IMG/VR virus record: IMGVR_UViG_3300030103_003226
Coordinates: 3,674-29,381 of that record
DNA length: 25,708 nt
Direction: 5' to 3' (one strand)
Source: a virus
This document shows positions 1 through 6,702 of the stretch, piece after piece. Under the pieces are notes generated by a model, which was given only the letters and a program-made list of their open reading frames with translations, was not told the origin of the DNA and searched no databases. Every line of letters starts with the position of its first letter. The stretch's first letter is position 1. The position numbers and the translations under genes were made by a program.

Positions 1-420
1 AGTTTTAAAGTGGAGATCCTGAAAGGCCTACACAATTTTACGGCAACGACAGGGAACGCTTTTAAACTAGCATTATACGACAACGAAGCTACTTTAAGCA
101 AATCAACAACTGCTTTTCAACAAACTGATGAAGTAGCAAACTCAGGTACTTACTCTGAAGGCGGAGGAGCACTAACATCTGTAACACCTACCTTATCTGG
201 TGATGCGGCTGTTTGTGATTTTTCTGACATTTCATTTACAAGTGCAACTATTTCAGCACAAGCTGCTGTAATTTATAATAGTTCAACTGTATCTGGTTTG
301 ACAACCAATGCATCTGTTTGTGTACTGGATTTCGGTGCAGTTAAAACTTCTACTTCAGGAACATTTACAATTACGTTCCCTGCAGCTGAAGCAACAGCAG
401 CAATTCTAAGGATCGCATAG
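1..420 (+). CDS. Virion structural protein, 5' end outside window
   Basis: The frame is open from base 1 (it reads S-F-K before a GTG at base 10) and no ribosome binding site precedes that GTG, so the true start probably lies left of the window. At least 139 residues are present. The composition is rich in Thr, Ser, Ala and Gly with alternating beta-strand patterns, and the ending is typical of small phage decoration or tail proteins: alternating hydrophobics such as AAVIYN near the middle and an Ala-rich finish. No catalytic motif is seen. It ends 10 bases before the 586-aa repeat protein, in the same direction, and appears to be part of the exterior structural operon. A virion role is inferred from neighbours and composition; the exact part is unknown. 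Confidence 0.75.
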   Translation, partial: SFKVEILKGLHNFTATTGNAFKLALYDNEATLSKSTTAFQQTDEVANSGTYSEGGGALTSVTPTLSGDAAVCDFSDISFTSATISAQAAVIYNSSTVSGLTTNASVCVLDFGAVKTSTSGTFTITFPAAEATAAILRIA

Positions 421-430
421 GAGATAAATT

Positions 431-2191
431 ATGGCCACTATCCAAGGATGGGGCCGACAGACCTGGAATTCGGGTGCATGGAATACCTTCGCACCCGTTA
501 CCGCTACAGGTAATGGTCTCACTTCAACAGTTGGTTCCGTAAGCACAGTAACTACCAATATTTTTGGGGTTACAGGAAATCAACTTACATCTAGTATAGG
601 AGATGCTGCTCAAGCAAATGAGTATGCAGCTACTGGTAATGCAGTAACGTCATCATTAGGCACAATGCCTAATCCGACGATTGTTGACAATCAGTTGCTT
701 ACTGGGTGGAATAGAGGTGTAGGCACAACAATTCCATTAGGATGGGATGCTTCGTCATGGAATAATGGCGACTTTATTTTAACAACAAGTAATGGATTAT
801 CTGGTGTTGGTTCAACATCCGCCGTAGGTTCTGTTACTACTTCGGGAGCTTCTGCTATTGCTCCTTCAGGAGTATCTGCAACTTCGGCTTTAGGAACGGC
901 TGTAGCTACAGGAGTAGCGGAAGCCACTGCTACAGGTAATGTAATTACACCTTCATTAGGTGAAGCCACTGAAACGGGATCCTCTGGTTTCACAGTTACA
1001 GGTATAGGACTGACTGCTCAAGTAGGTGATGAGTCTGCTTCAGGAGTACGTCAATCAGGTTGGAACAGAGGAGCTAATCAAGTTACAGAAGAAATAATTG
1101 GTTGGGGTGATAATCTTTGGAATATATTAGAAAGTGAATATTCTTTATCTGGTAATAGCTTAACATCAGAAACTAATCTAACAGGATTTACAGGAAGTGT
1201 TAATCCAACAATTACAGCAGCAGGACTTCAATCAAATGCTGGTGTTCTTGGAGGTTTTGCTCAAGCAAGTGGTGTACAAGCTACTTCTTCGTTAGGAACT
1301 TTCTCAATATCAGGAGACTCAACATTAACTATTGTTGCAGCTTCAGAACCAGAATTAAATATAACATTAGGAACATTACCACAAACAATTGACGTTGCTT
1401 CTCAAGTAATAACACCATCACTTGGAACAAGTACAATTACTGCAAATGCAATTGTATCAGCAACAGGTAATGGATTAACAAGTAGTCTTGGCTCTGAAGG
1501 AATTGAGATAGATGTAAATGTTGTTGGTGCAGGAGGATTTGTTACAAAAACTGTAACTGTTGTAAGTACATCTAGTGGCAATAAATATGTTGTTGATGGT
1601 ATTCAACAAGATACCTTAGAGTTAGCAGAGGGAAATACTTATAGATTTGATCAATCAGACTACACAAATAATGGGCACCCATTTAGATTTAGTGAGACAC
1701 CGAATGGTACGCATGCAGGAGGCCAAGAATATACAACTGGTGTCACTGTAAGCGGGACTCCAGGGTATGCAGGAGCGTACACTCAAATAACCGTAGCTAG
1801 CGGTGCACCTACTTTATATTATTATTGTACTCAACATTCTGCTATGGGAGGAACGGCAAATACTCCTGCTCAAGATGCAAATCGATTTACAGCAAATGGA
1901 TTAACAAGTTCTGTTGGTGATGTGACTCCTAGTGCTGGAGCAATAACTGCAGTAACAGGTATTGGATTAACTCTTTCTTTAGGTGAAGAAACACAGGAAA
2001 CCAGCTATGAAGCTCCTTCGGTTGAAATAACAAGCGCAATAGGTACTTCTACTGTAATAATAAGTGCAGACTTTACACCTACTGGAGTTTCTGCTACAAG
2101 TAGTACGGGTAATTTAAAAGGGACATTCTGGACCGAAGTAGATGACTCAAACAGCGCAATAAGTTGGACCGAAGTTCATAAAGCTGCATAA
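431..2191 (+). CDS. Repeat-rich tail/fibre protein with embedded cupredoxin-like domain
   Basis: This 586-aa protein is built from about a dozen degenerate copies of a short motif of the form TGNxLTSSLG, spaced irregularly through most of its length. Trp-rich segments (GWNRG, GWGxxxWN) lie near residues 6-18, 90-115 and 210-235, with another Trp pair at the C terminus. Residues about 375-480 are different: they look like a cupredoxin (plastocyanin/amicyanin) fold with a full type 1 copper ligand set, H416 in NNGHP, C466, H469 and M472 in YYCTQHSAMGG. The start is an ATG preceded by AGGAGA. It lies between two structural genes, so a tail or fibre role is likely. No signal peptide is seen. The copper domain is read from motifs only. 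Confidence 0.85.
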   Translation: MATIQGWGRQTWNSGAWNTFAPVTATGNGLTSTVGSVSTVTTNIFGVTGNQLTSSIGDAAQANEYAATGNAVTSSLGTMPNPTIVDNQLLTGWNRGVGTTIPLGWDASSWNNGDFILTTSNGLSGVGSTSAVGSVTTSGASAIAPSGVSATSALGTAVATGVAEATATGNVITPSLGEATETGSSGFTVTGIGLTAQVGDESASGVRQSGWNRGANQVTEEIIGWGDNLWNILESEYSLSGNSLTSETNLTGFTGSVNPTITAAGLQSNAGVLGGFAQASGVQATSSLGTFSISGDSTLTIVAASEPELNITLGTLPQTIDVASQVITPSLGTSTITANAIVSATGNGLTSSLGSEGIEIDVNVVGAGGFVTKTVTVVSTSSGNKYVVDGIQQDTLELAEGNTYRFDQSDYTNNGHPFRFSETPNGTHAGGQEYTTGVTVSGTPGYAGAYTQITVASGAPTLYYYCTQHSAMGGTANTPAQDANRFTANGLTSSVGDVTPSAGAITAVTGIGLTLSLGEETQETSYEAPSVEITSAIGTSTVIISADFTPTGVSATSSTGNLKGTFWTEVDDSNSAISWTEVHKAA

Positions 2192-2225
2192 AAGTTTTGA
2201 CAAACTTTCAAATAATAACTAAAAC
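2191..2225 (+). promoter_or_regulatory. Candidate promoter with hairpin before the fibre gene
   Basis: A perfect TTGACA (2197-2202) is followed after 17 bases by TAAAAC (2220-2225, 4 of 6 to TATAAT). The -35 box sits inside an inverted repeat, AAAGTTT (2191-2197) with AAACTTT (2202-2208) around a TGAC loop. The repeat starts at the last base of the stop codon of the preceding gene. The hairpin has only one G-C pair per arm and no T-run follows it, so it is a poor terminator. Either element could be chance in AT-rich DNA. Confidence 0.4.
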
Positions 2226-2245
2226 TTTAAATAGGAGATAAAACA

Positions 2246-3553
2246 ATGGCGTCAACTTATTCAACAAGTTTGAGAATAGAGCTTCAAGGTTCTGGAGAGA
2301 ATTCGGGAACTTGGGGAACTATTACCAACAACAACTTTTCGCAATCATTAGAGTTTAGTATTGCTGGTGTAGTAAATGTAGCGTGTGGCGATAATGCTGT
2401 TACAACACTTACAAATGCTGACGGACCGCAATCACAAGCTAATAACCAAGCAAGAAATGCTCACATAAGATTAACGGGTGCACATGGTGCAGTAAGAATA
2501 GCACAATTCCCAGCTACTCAAAAAATTTATTTAATTACCAACGCAACAACTGATTCAGGATCTTCAGGGCCTTACGCTATGACTGTAAGACTAGGAGCTT
2601 CTGGCAACACATTATCTATTGCAAATGGCGCTACTAGATTAGTAGCAACAGATGGTACTAGCTGGTATGATGTTTTTGCTTCAGGAGGTCAGTTTGGTGG
2701 TTCTTTCTTAGCTGATGGAACTGTTGATATTAACGGTAAAGATTTAGTATTAGACGCAGACGGCGATACTAAGATTGTTAATTCTACTGATGATAGAATT
2801 GAATTTTCTATTGCAGGCACAGGTGTAGGTAACTTTACAAACTCCTCTAGTGATTTTGTAATTACTTCAGGTGTGCAAGATAAAGATATTGTATTTAAAG
2901 GTGACGATGGCGGATCAGCTATTACTGCTTTAACATTAGACAACTCTGATGGTGGTGCAGCATACTTTAATGATAAAGTTATTGCTGGTACTGGTGGTTT
3001 TCAAGTTGACAACATTACAATAGATGGCACAGAGATTGATTTATCATCTGGAGATTTAACTTTAGATGTTGCTGGTGATATTGTTTTAGATGCTGACGGA
3101 GGAGATGTAAAAATTTCTGATGCTGGTACTCATGTAGGATCATTAAGTAATTCATCTTCTGATTTTGTTATGGAATCTATAGTTTCAGATAAAGATATTA
3201 TATTTAAAGGCAATGACGGTGGCTCTGGTATTACAGCCTTAACACTTGATATGTCAGGTGCTGGTGCAGCAACATTTAATAATGATGTAACAGCTTTCTC
3301 TGATGAAAGACTTAAAACAGATATTAAAACAATTGAAGACGCACTAGAAAAAGTTTCTCAAATGAGAGGTGTAACTTTCAAAAGAGAGGGTGTGAATGGC
3401 ACGGGTGTTATCGCACAAGAAGTTCAACCTCATCTTCCTGAAGTAGTACATGATAAGCAAGAATACTTATCGGTTGCTTACGGAAATATGGTGGGTATTT
3501 TAATTGAAGCAATTAAAGAGTTAAAAACAAAAGTTGATAAACTAGGAGGTTAA
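2246..3553 (+). CDS. Tail fibre with C-terminal S74 self-cleaving chaperone
   Basis: This is a 435-aa fibre. Residues 1-150 form a conserved marine-phage N-terminal domain (GSGENSGTWG near the start). The shaft holds an internal duplication, about 166-245 and 278-351, that shares the blocks LVLDADGD, SNSSSDF, SDKDIIFKGNDGG and ITALTLD. The last 84 residues are a peptidase S74 intramolecular chaperone: SDERLKTDI with the Ser352 and Lys357 catalytic pair, then GVIAQEVQ and a C-terminal helix with VAYGNMVGIL. In this family the chaperone trimerises the shaft and then cuts itself off just before the Ser; that is established for tailspike and endosialidase relatives, while processing here is inferred. 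AGGAGA lies 7 bases before the ATG. It probably takes part in receptor binding. Confidence 0.92.
   Translation: MASTYSTSLRIELQGSGENSGTWGTITNNNFSQSLEFSIAGVVNVACGDNAVTTLTNADGPQSQANNQARNAHIRLTGAHGAVRIAQFPATQKIYLITNATTDSGSSGPYAMTVRLGASGNTLSIANGATRLVATDGTSWYDVFASGGQFGGSFLADGTVDINGKDLVLDADGDTKIVNSTDDRIEFSIAGTGVGNFTNSSSDFVITSGVQDKDIVFKGDDGGSAITALTLDNSDGGAAYFNDKVIAGTGGFQVDNITIDGTEIDLSSGDLTLDVAGDIVLDADGGDVKISDAGTHVGSLSNSSSDFVMESIVSDKDIIFKGNDGGSGITALTLDMSGAGAATFNNDVTAFSDERLKTDIKTIEDALEKVSQMRGVTFKREGVNGTGVIAQEVQPHLPEVVHDKQEYLSVAYGNMVGILIEAIKELKTKVDKLGG
3544..3549 (+). promoter_or_regulatory. Ribosome binding site deciding a GTG start
   Basis: A perfect AGGAGG lies 6 bases before the GTG at 3556. It overlaps the last codons of the fibre gene, so fibre and fibre tip are likely translated together. 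No ATG lies near this position in frame. Confidence 0.8.
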
Positions 3554-3555
3554 GA

Positions 3556-4590
3556 GTGGCTATACCAACTTCAGGTGCTCTTGCTTTCTCTGCTTTACAG
3601 ACAGAGTTTGGCGGCACAAATCCAATCGGACTAAGTGAATATTATGCTGGAGGAGGACTTGTTCCTGCAACAGCTTCAGGTACAAATGGAGCAGTTCCTT
3701 CATCAGGTACAATCGCTATGTCAAAATTTTATGGCACAGAAAACATAGTCTTTATGGCTGCAACTGGTGGTAGTACTAGCACTTCAGGAGACTTTAAATT
3801 TCACACATTTACAGGTAACGGAACTTTTTCAGTTACAACTGCTGGAAATCAAGGCTTTAACTATATTGTAGTAGCTGGTGGTGCTGGTGGATCTTCATCT
3901 GGAGATTGGCAAACTGGAAATGGTGGAGGTGGTGCAGGTGGTATGCTTGTAACTACAAATAATAGTCCAACTACAGGTTCTTTTGGTGTTACTATTGGCG
4001 GCGGTGGATCTGCAGGAACATATTCTCCTTCAACAAAATTAGGAGGAAATGGTAGTAACTCTACTTTTGCAGCAGGAAGTTTAACTGCTACTGGCGGAGG
4101 AAGAGGCGGAAATAATCAAAACAGAAATGGTGCTTCTGGTGGATCTGGTGGCGGTGGCGCTGGATGGAATCAGGGTGGTCATGGTGGTGGTTCAACAACA
4201 GATTCAAATCAAGGTAATGCTGGTGGCTCTGGAATTTGGCAATCCGGCAGTGAAAATCGTGGAGGCGGCGGCGGAGGCGGCGGCAAAGGCGAAGCTGGTA
4301 ATAATGACGGAGCTCAACAAGGTGGTGACGGTGCATCATGGGATGATGGCACAACATACGCTGGTGGTGGCGGCGGTTCAGGGTTTGCAAACGGTAATGG
4401 TTCTGGAGGCTCTGGCGGTGGAGGAAATTCACGACAAGGTATTAATGACAATGCAGGTAACGCTCAATCAGGTTCGTCTAACACAGGCGGAGGTGGTGGA
4501 GGAGTTTCATCATTCGGAGGAAACCCTGGTCAATGGAATGCTGGTGCAGGTGGTTCAGGCATAGTTAAAATTAGGTACAAATATCAGTAA
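3556..4590 (+). CDS. Glycine-rich tail fibre tip/adhesin
   Basis: This 344-aa protein starts at GTG. Residues 1-60 are a short conserved domain (SGALAFSALQTEFGG, then NPIGLSEYYAGG) found at the start of many marine phage fibre proteins. From about residue 70 a beta-strand lead-in (FKFHTFTGNGTFSV, then NYIVVAGGAGG) opens a roughly 230-residue glycine-rich region with many GGGG runs, ending in GGSGIVKIRY. This is the architecture of the glycine-rich phage domain annotated in databases. It may form a polyglycine-II-like sandwich like the adhesin tips of S16-type phages, which is inference. It overlaps the next gene by one base (TAATG). Such tips decide host range and vary fast. Glycine-rich repeats give long false frames in other registers here. 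Confidence 0.85.
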   Translation: MAIPTSGALAFSALQTEFGGTNPIGLSEYYAGGGLVPATASGTNGAVPSSGTIAMSKFYGTENIVFMAATGGSTSTSGDFKFHTFTGNGTFSVTTAGNQGFNYIVVAGGAGGSSSGDWQTGNGGGGAGGMLVTTNNSPTTGSFGVTIGGGGSAGTYSPSTKLGGNGSNSTFAAGSLTATGGGRGGNNQNRNGASGGSGGGGAGWNQGGHGGGSTTDSNQGNAGGSGIWQSGSENRGGGGGGGGKGEAGNNDGAQQGGDGASWDDGTTYAGGGGGSGFANGNGSGGSGGGGNSRQGINDNAGNAQSGSSNTGGGGGGVSSFGGNPGQWNAGAGGSGIVKIRYKYQ

Positions 4591-4997
4591 TGGCACATTT
4601 TGCAAAATTAGATGAAAACAATGTTGTACTATCAATAGAAGTGGTAATGGATTCAGATTGTTTAGATGAAAGTAACAATGAAAGTGAAGCTGTTGGAATT
4701 GCTTTTTTAACTGATTTAACAGGACATTCTAATTGGAAACAAACTTCTTATAATAATAATATTAGAAAAAGATATGCTCAACTTGGAGGTACCTATGATT
4801 CAACAAACAATGTTTTTATACCACCAAAACCCCATGCTTCATGGACTTTAAACAGTGATCATGATTGGGTAGCTCCTATTGATGAGCCTAGTGATGCTGG
4901 AGAAAATAAATCCTATACTTGGGACGAAACTCTTTATCAAGGTGATAACTCAAAAGGTTGGGTAGAATTTACTGCAACTGATGCAGACAAAGCTTAG
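4590..4997 (+). CDS. Conserved marine-phage virion-type protein of unknown function
   Basis: This 135-aa protein begins MAHFAKLDENNVV and carries KRYAQLGGTYDSTNN, IPPKPHASWTLN and a C-terminal YTWDETL...GWVEF stretch. I recognise this pattern from cyanophage and pelagiphage genomes, where it lies beside tail fibre genes and is usually annotated as a hypothetical or structural protein. No catalytic residues stand out. It is translationally coupled to the glycine-rich fibre through the TAATG overlap and ends the plus-strand structural operon. Its stop codon lies in the same small hairpin as the stop of the convergent minus-strand gene. A role in fibre assembly or as a fibre accessory protein is possible but not shown. 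Confidence 0.82.
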   Translation: MAHFAKLDENNVVLSIEVVMDSDCLDESNNESEAVGIAFLTDLTGHSNWKQTSYNNNIRKRYAQLGGTYDSTNNVFIPPKPHASWTLNSDHDWVAPIDEPSDAGENKSYTWDETLYQGDNSKGWVEFTATDADKA

Positions 4998-5010
4998 TTT
5001 TTTAAACTAA
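4994..5010. terminator. AT-rich hairpin shared by two convergent gene ends
   Basis: TTAGTTT (4994-5000) pairs with AAACTAA (5004-5010) around a TTT loop. It contains the TAG that ends the plus-strand 135-aa gene and the TAA that ends the minus-strand 107-aa gene. With one G-C pair it is weak, and no clear U-tract follows on the plus strand. A bidirectional terminator role is a guess. Confidence 0.3.
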
Positions 5011-5317
5011 AAATAATATCGGTATAATTATCAGGAAGAAGAACAGACTCTTGTAGAATTGCAAAAATCTTTTTATTTGTTTCGTTTTTTAACTCTGCAC
5101 TTTCTGCAGTTAATTCAATCACGTGCCTGCTCCAATCTTTAGTTATATGTTTTTCATCATTAGTAAATATTTCTATTATCCCATTAGAAACAAAAGCTGA
5201 AGATTTTGGTGCTATACATAGAGATTTTATATTCCCATAATGCACAAAACAATTTGGTAAATTTACTGGCATGTATTTAAGACTTTTTAAGTAATTTAAT
5301 AAATTTGTGTTTTTCAT
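4994..5317 (-). CDS. Hypothetical protein, 107 aa, between structural and oxygenase regions
   Basis: This minus-strand ORF starts at ATG (5317-5315) and codes for 107 residues of ordinary soluble composition (for example LPNCFVHYGNIKSL, KDWSRHVIELTAE). It is the only substantial open frame in this interval on either strand, which is the main argument that it is real. No Shine-Dalgarno sequence is evident. It converges on the 135-aa gene with a 4-base overlap and diverges from the oxygenase cluster. No domain or catalytic motif is recognised. It is the only minus-strand gene to the left of the large minus operon, so it may be a separately expressed or recently inserted gene. Confidence 0.6.
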   Translation of the reverse strand: MKNTNLLNYLKSLKYMPVNLPNCFVHYGNIKSLCIAPKSSAFVSNGIIEIFTNDEKHITKDWSRHVIELTAESAELKNETNKKIFAILQESVLLPDNYTDIIFSLKN

Positions 5318-5339
5318 AAAACGTTTTGTATGATATACT
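5311..5339 (+). promoter_or_regulatory. Extended -10 promoter for the plus-strand oxygenase cluster
   Basis: TGATATACT (5331-5339) is an extended -10 box (TGn plus TATACT, 5 of 6). A weak -35, TTTTCA (5311-5316), lies 17 bases upstream of TATACT. Transcription would start near 5346, leaving about 16 bases before the ATG at 5362. The 10-base palindrome AAAACGTTTT (5318-5327) lies in the spacer and could be an operator. The promoter position favours the ATG at 5362 over an upstream in-frame TTG at 5326, which lies upstream of the -10 box. Confidence 0.5.
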
Positions 5340-5361
5340 AAAAATACAAAAAGTAGAAATT

Positions 5362-6015
5362 ATGAGTAAAAAAATATTCTGGTTTAACAGTAAAATTCCT
5401 GATGAAATTATGTCTATTGGTATACGTGATTTATTTAAATTTAATGAAGTTATTGATGACTCAACTATTTTAGGAGGAGACGAAAACAATATTATAAATT
5501 CTGATACAAATACAAAAGAATTATGGCGTAAGTCAAAAAACTGTTGGATACCTTCTATACATTGGATGGGTGGTTTTTTATGGCATTACATAACATTAGC
5601 AAATAATCATAACTTTCATTTTGATATAACATGTATAGAAAACCATAAAATGCAATACACAGTGTATGAAAAAGGTTCTTTTTATAATTGGCATACTGAT
5701 GGAGGTACTGAATTTACAATTGAAACAAGCACAGGGAGTCAGCCCTGGGGTGATCCAAAACAAGTTATTGATGACAACATTTTAAAAAATAATAACCTTG
5801 TAAGAAAATTATCTTTTGTTGTACAATTAACTCCTTCCAATGAGTATGAAGGTGGCGAACTACAAATTGATTCAGGTGACGGAACTTTTACAGGGACAAA
5901 AGAACAAGGCTCTATAATATTTTTTGATTCTCGTACTAGACACAGAGTTACAGAAGTAACAAGTGGAGTAAGAAGAAGTTTAGTTGGATGGGTCGTTGGA
6001 CCAGAATGGAAATAA
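5362..6015 (+). CDS. 2OG-Fe(II) oxygenase, PKHD/prolyl-4-hydroxylase type
   Basis: This 217-aa protein has the classic PKHD-type core. The iron ligands H111 and D113 are in YNWHTDGG, the distal ligand H194 is in RTRHRVTEV, and R204/R205 in GVRRSLVGW is the expected 2-oxoglutarate anchor. Between them runs a sheet with YEGGELQI and GSIIFF. Enzymes of this group use O2 and 2-oxoglutarate to hydroxylate prolines or other substrates; the substrate here is unknown. It is the first gene of a five-gene plus-strand cluster behind an extended -10 promoter. The ATG at 5362 is chosen over TTG 5326 because of that promoter. It is the most canonical of the eleven oxygenase-like proteins in the window. Confidence 0.9.
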   Translation: MSKKIFWFNSKIPDEIMSIGIRDLFKFNEVIDDSTILGGDENNIINSDTNTKELWRKSKNCWIPSIHWMGGFLWHYITLANNHNFHFDITCIENHKMQYTVYEKGSFYNWHTDGGTEFTIETSTGSQPWGDPKQVIDDNILKNNNLVRKLSFVVQLTPSNEYEGGELQIDSGDGTFTGTKEQGSIIFFDSRTRHRVTEVTSGVRRSLVGWVVGPEWK

Positions 6016-6016
6016 T

Positions 6017-6700
6017 ATGAAAGATAAACATTTAAAATTACTACAAAGATATGATTTTGAAAAACCTAATTTTAACAAATTTAAAAAAGGTAATATAGAA
6101 GTAAAACACGACAAAGAAACAGGTGCTTGGTCTCTTTATAAAAATAAAAAAGAACTAAGAACAGTAGATAGATTTTTTGTTAAATGTTTTTCTTACATGG
6201 CTATGACAGATTTAGCTTTTGGTACAACAATTATTTCTGGTTTTGGTTTAGGCGACATACCTAATTGGTTAAGGCACAAGCCACAGACAAGAGAAGTTAC
6301 TATTATAGAATCTAGTTTTGAAGTAATAGATTATCATGAAAAATATAATAACGACCTATGGGGCGGTGTTAATATGATTCAAAACGAAAATTTACAATTT
6401 GGTACAAAGTGTGATGTATTACTTCTTGATCACTACTACAATAGAGAGCCATTTGAAATGGAAGTAGTTGATTTTTTAGATTTAGTTAAAAATGATATAC
6501 AAATGATAGAACATAAATTTTTATGGTTCTGGCCTTTAGAAATGTTATTGACTTATGAAACTTTACAAGGAAAGGATTTAATGGACACTTACGATAAAAT
6601 AAAACAAAAATTACCGACATTGCCTTATTTGAGAACACAGGATTTACATTACTATATGGGTATGTCTCATTTTAATTATATACCTTTAAAGAAAAAATAA
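6017..6700 (+). CDS. Class I SAM-dependent methyltransferase-like protein
   Basis: This 227-aa protein has a Rossmann-like nucleotide-binding pattern resembling spermidine synthase-type methyltransferases. A strand and glycine loop, TIISGFGLGDIPNWL, lies at 71-85. A second strand, REVTIIESSFEVIDYH, has the acidic residue E98 expected to hold the ribose, and a third strand, CDVLLLDHYYN, lies near 132-142. Methyl or aminopropyl transfer is inferred from this layout; the substrate pocket is not recognisable. The ATG at 6017 follows the stop of the oxygenase by one base; an in-frame ATG at 5984 would overlap that gene by 32 bases and lacks a better signal. It sits between oxygenases, so it may act on the same target. 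Confidence 0.65.
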   Translation: MKDKHLKLLQRYDFEKPNFNKFKKGNIEVKHDKETGAWSLYKNKKELRTVDRFFVKCFSYMAMTDLAFGTTIISGFGLGDIPNWLRHKPQTREVTIIESSFEVIDYHEKYNNDLWGGVNMIQNENLQFGTKCDVLLLDHYYNREPFEMEVVDFLDLVKNDIQMIEHKFLWFWPLEMLLTYETLQGKDLMDTYDKIKQKLPTLPYLRTQDLHYYMGMSHFNYIPLKKK

Positions 6701-6702
6701 TT

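Noticed and set aside
691-993. Minus-strand open frame of 100 aa opposite the repeat protein
   Set aside because: Its Pro/Val/Glu-rich content is the complement of the Thr/Gly/Ser repeats of the real gene.
2191-2208. Rho-independent terminator after the repeat protein
   Set aside because: The stem is nearly all A-T and no T-run follows; the same bases make a better -35 promoter box.
4088-4564. Open frames of 114 aa (minus) and 145 aa (plus) inside the glycine-rich fibre gene
   Set aside because: They are by-products of GGN repeats read in other registers: one is His/Leu-rich, the other Val-rich, and neither has a sensible composition or start signal.
5326-5361. TTG at 5326 as start of the PKHD-type oxygenase
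   Set aside because: It lies upstream of the extended -10 box and has no ribosome binding site; ATG 5362 fits the promoter.
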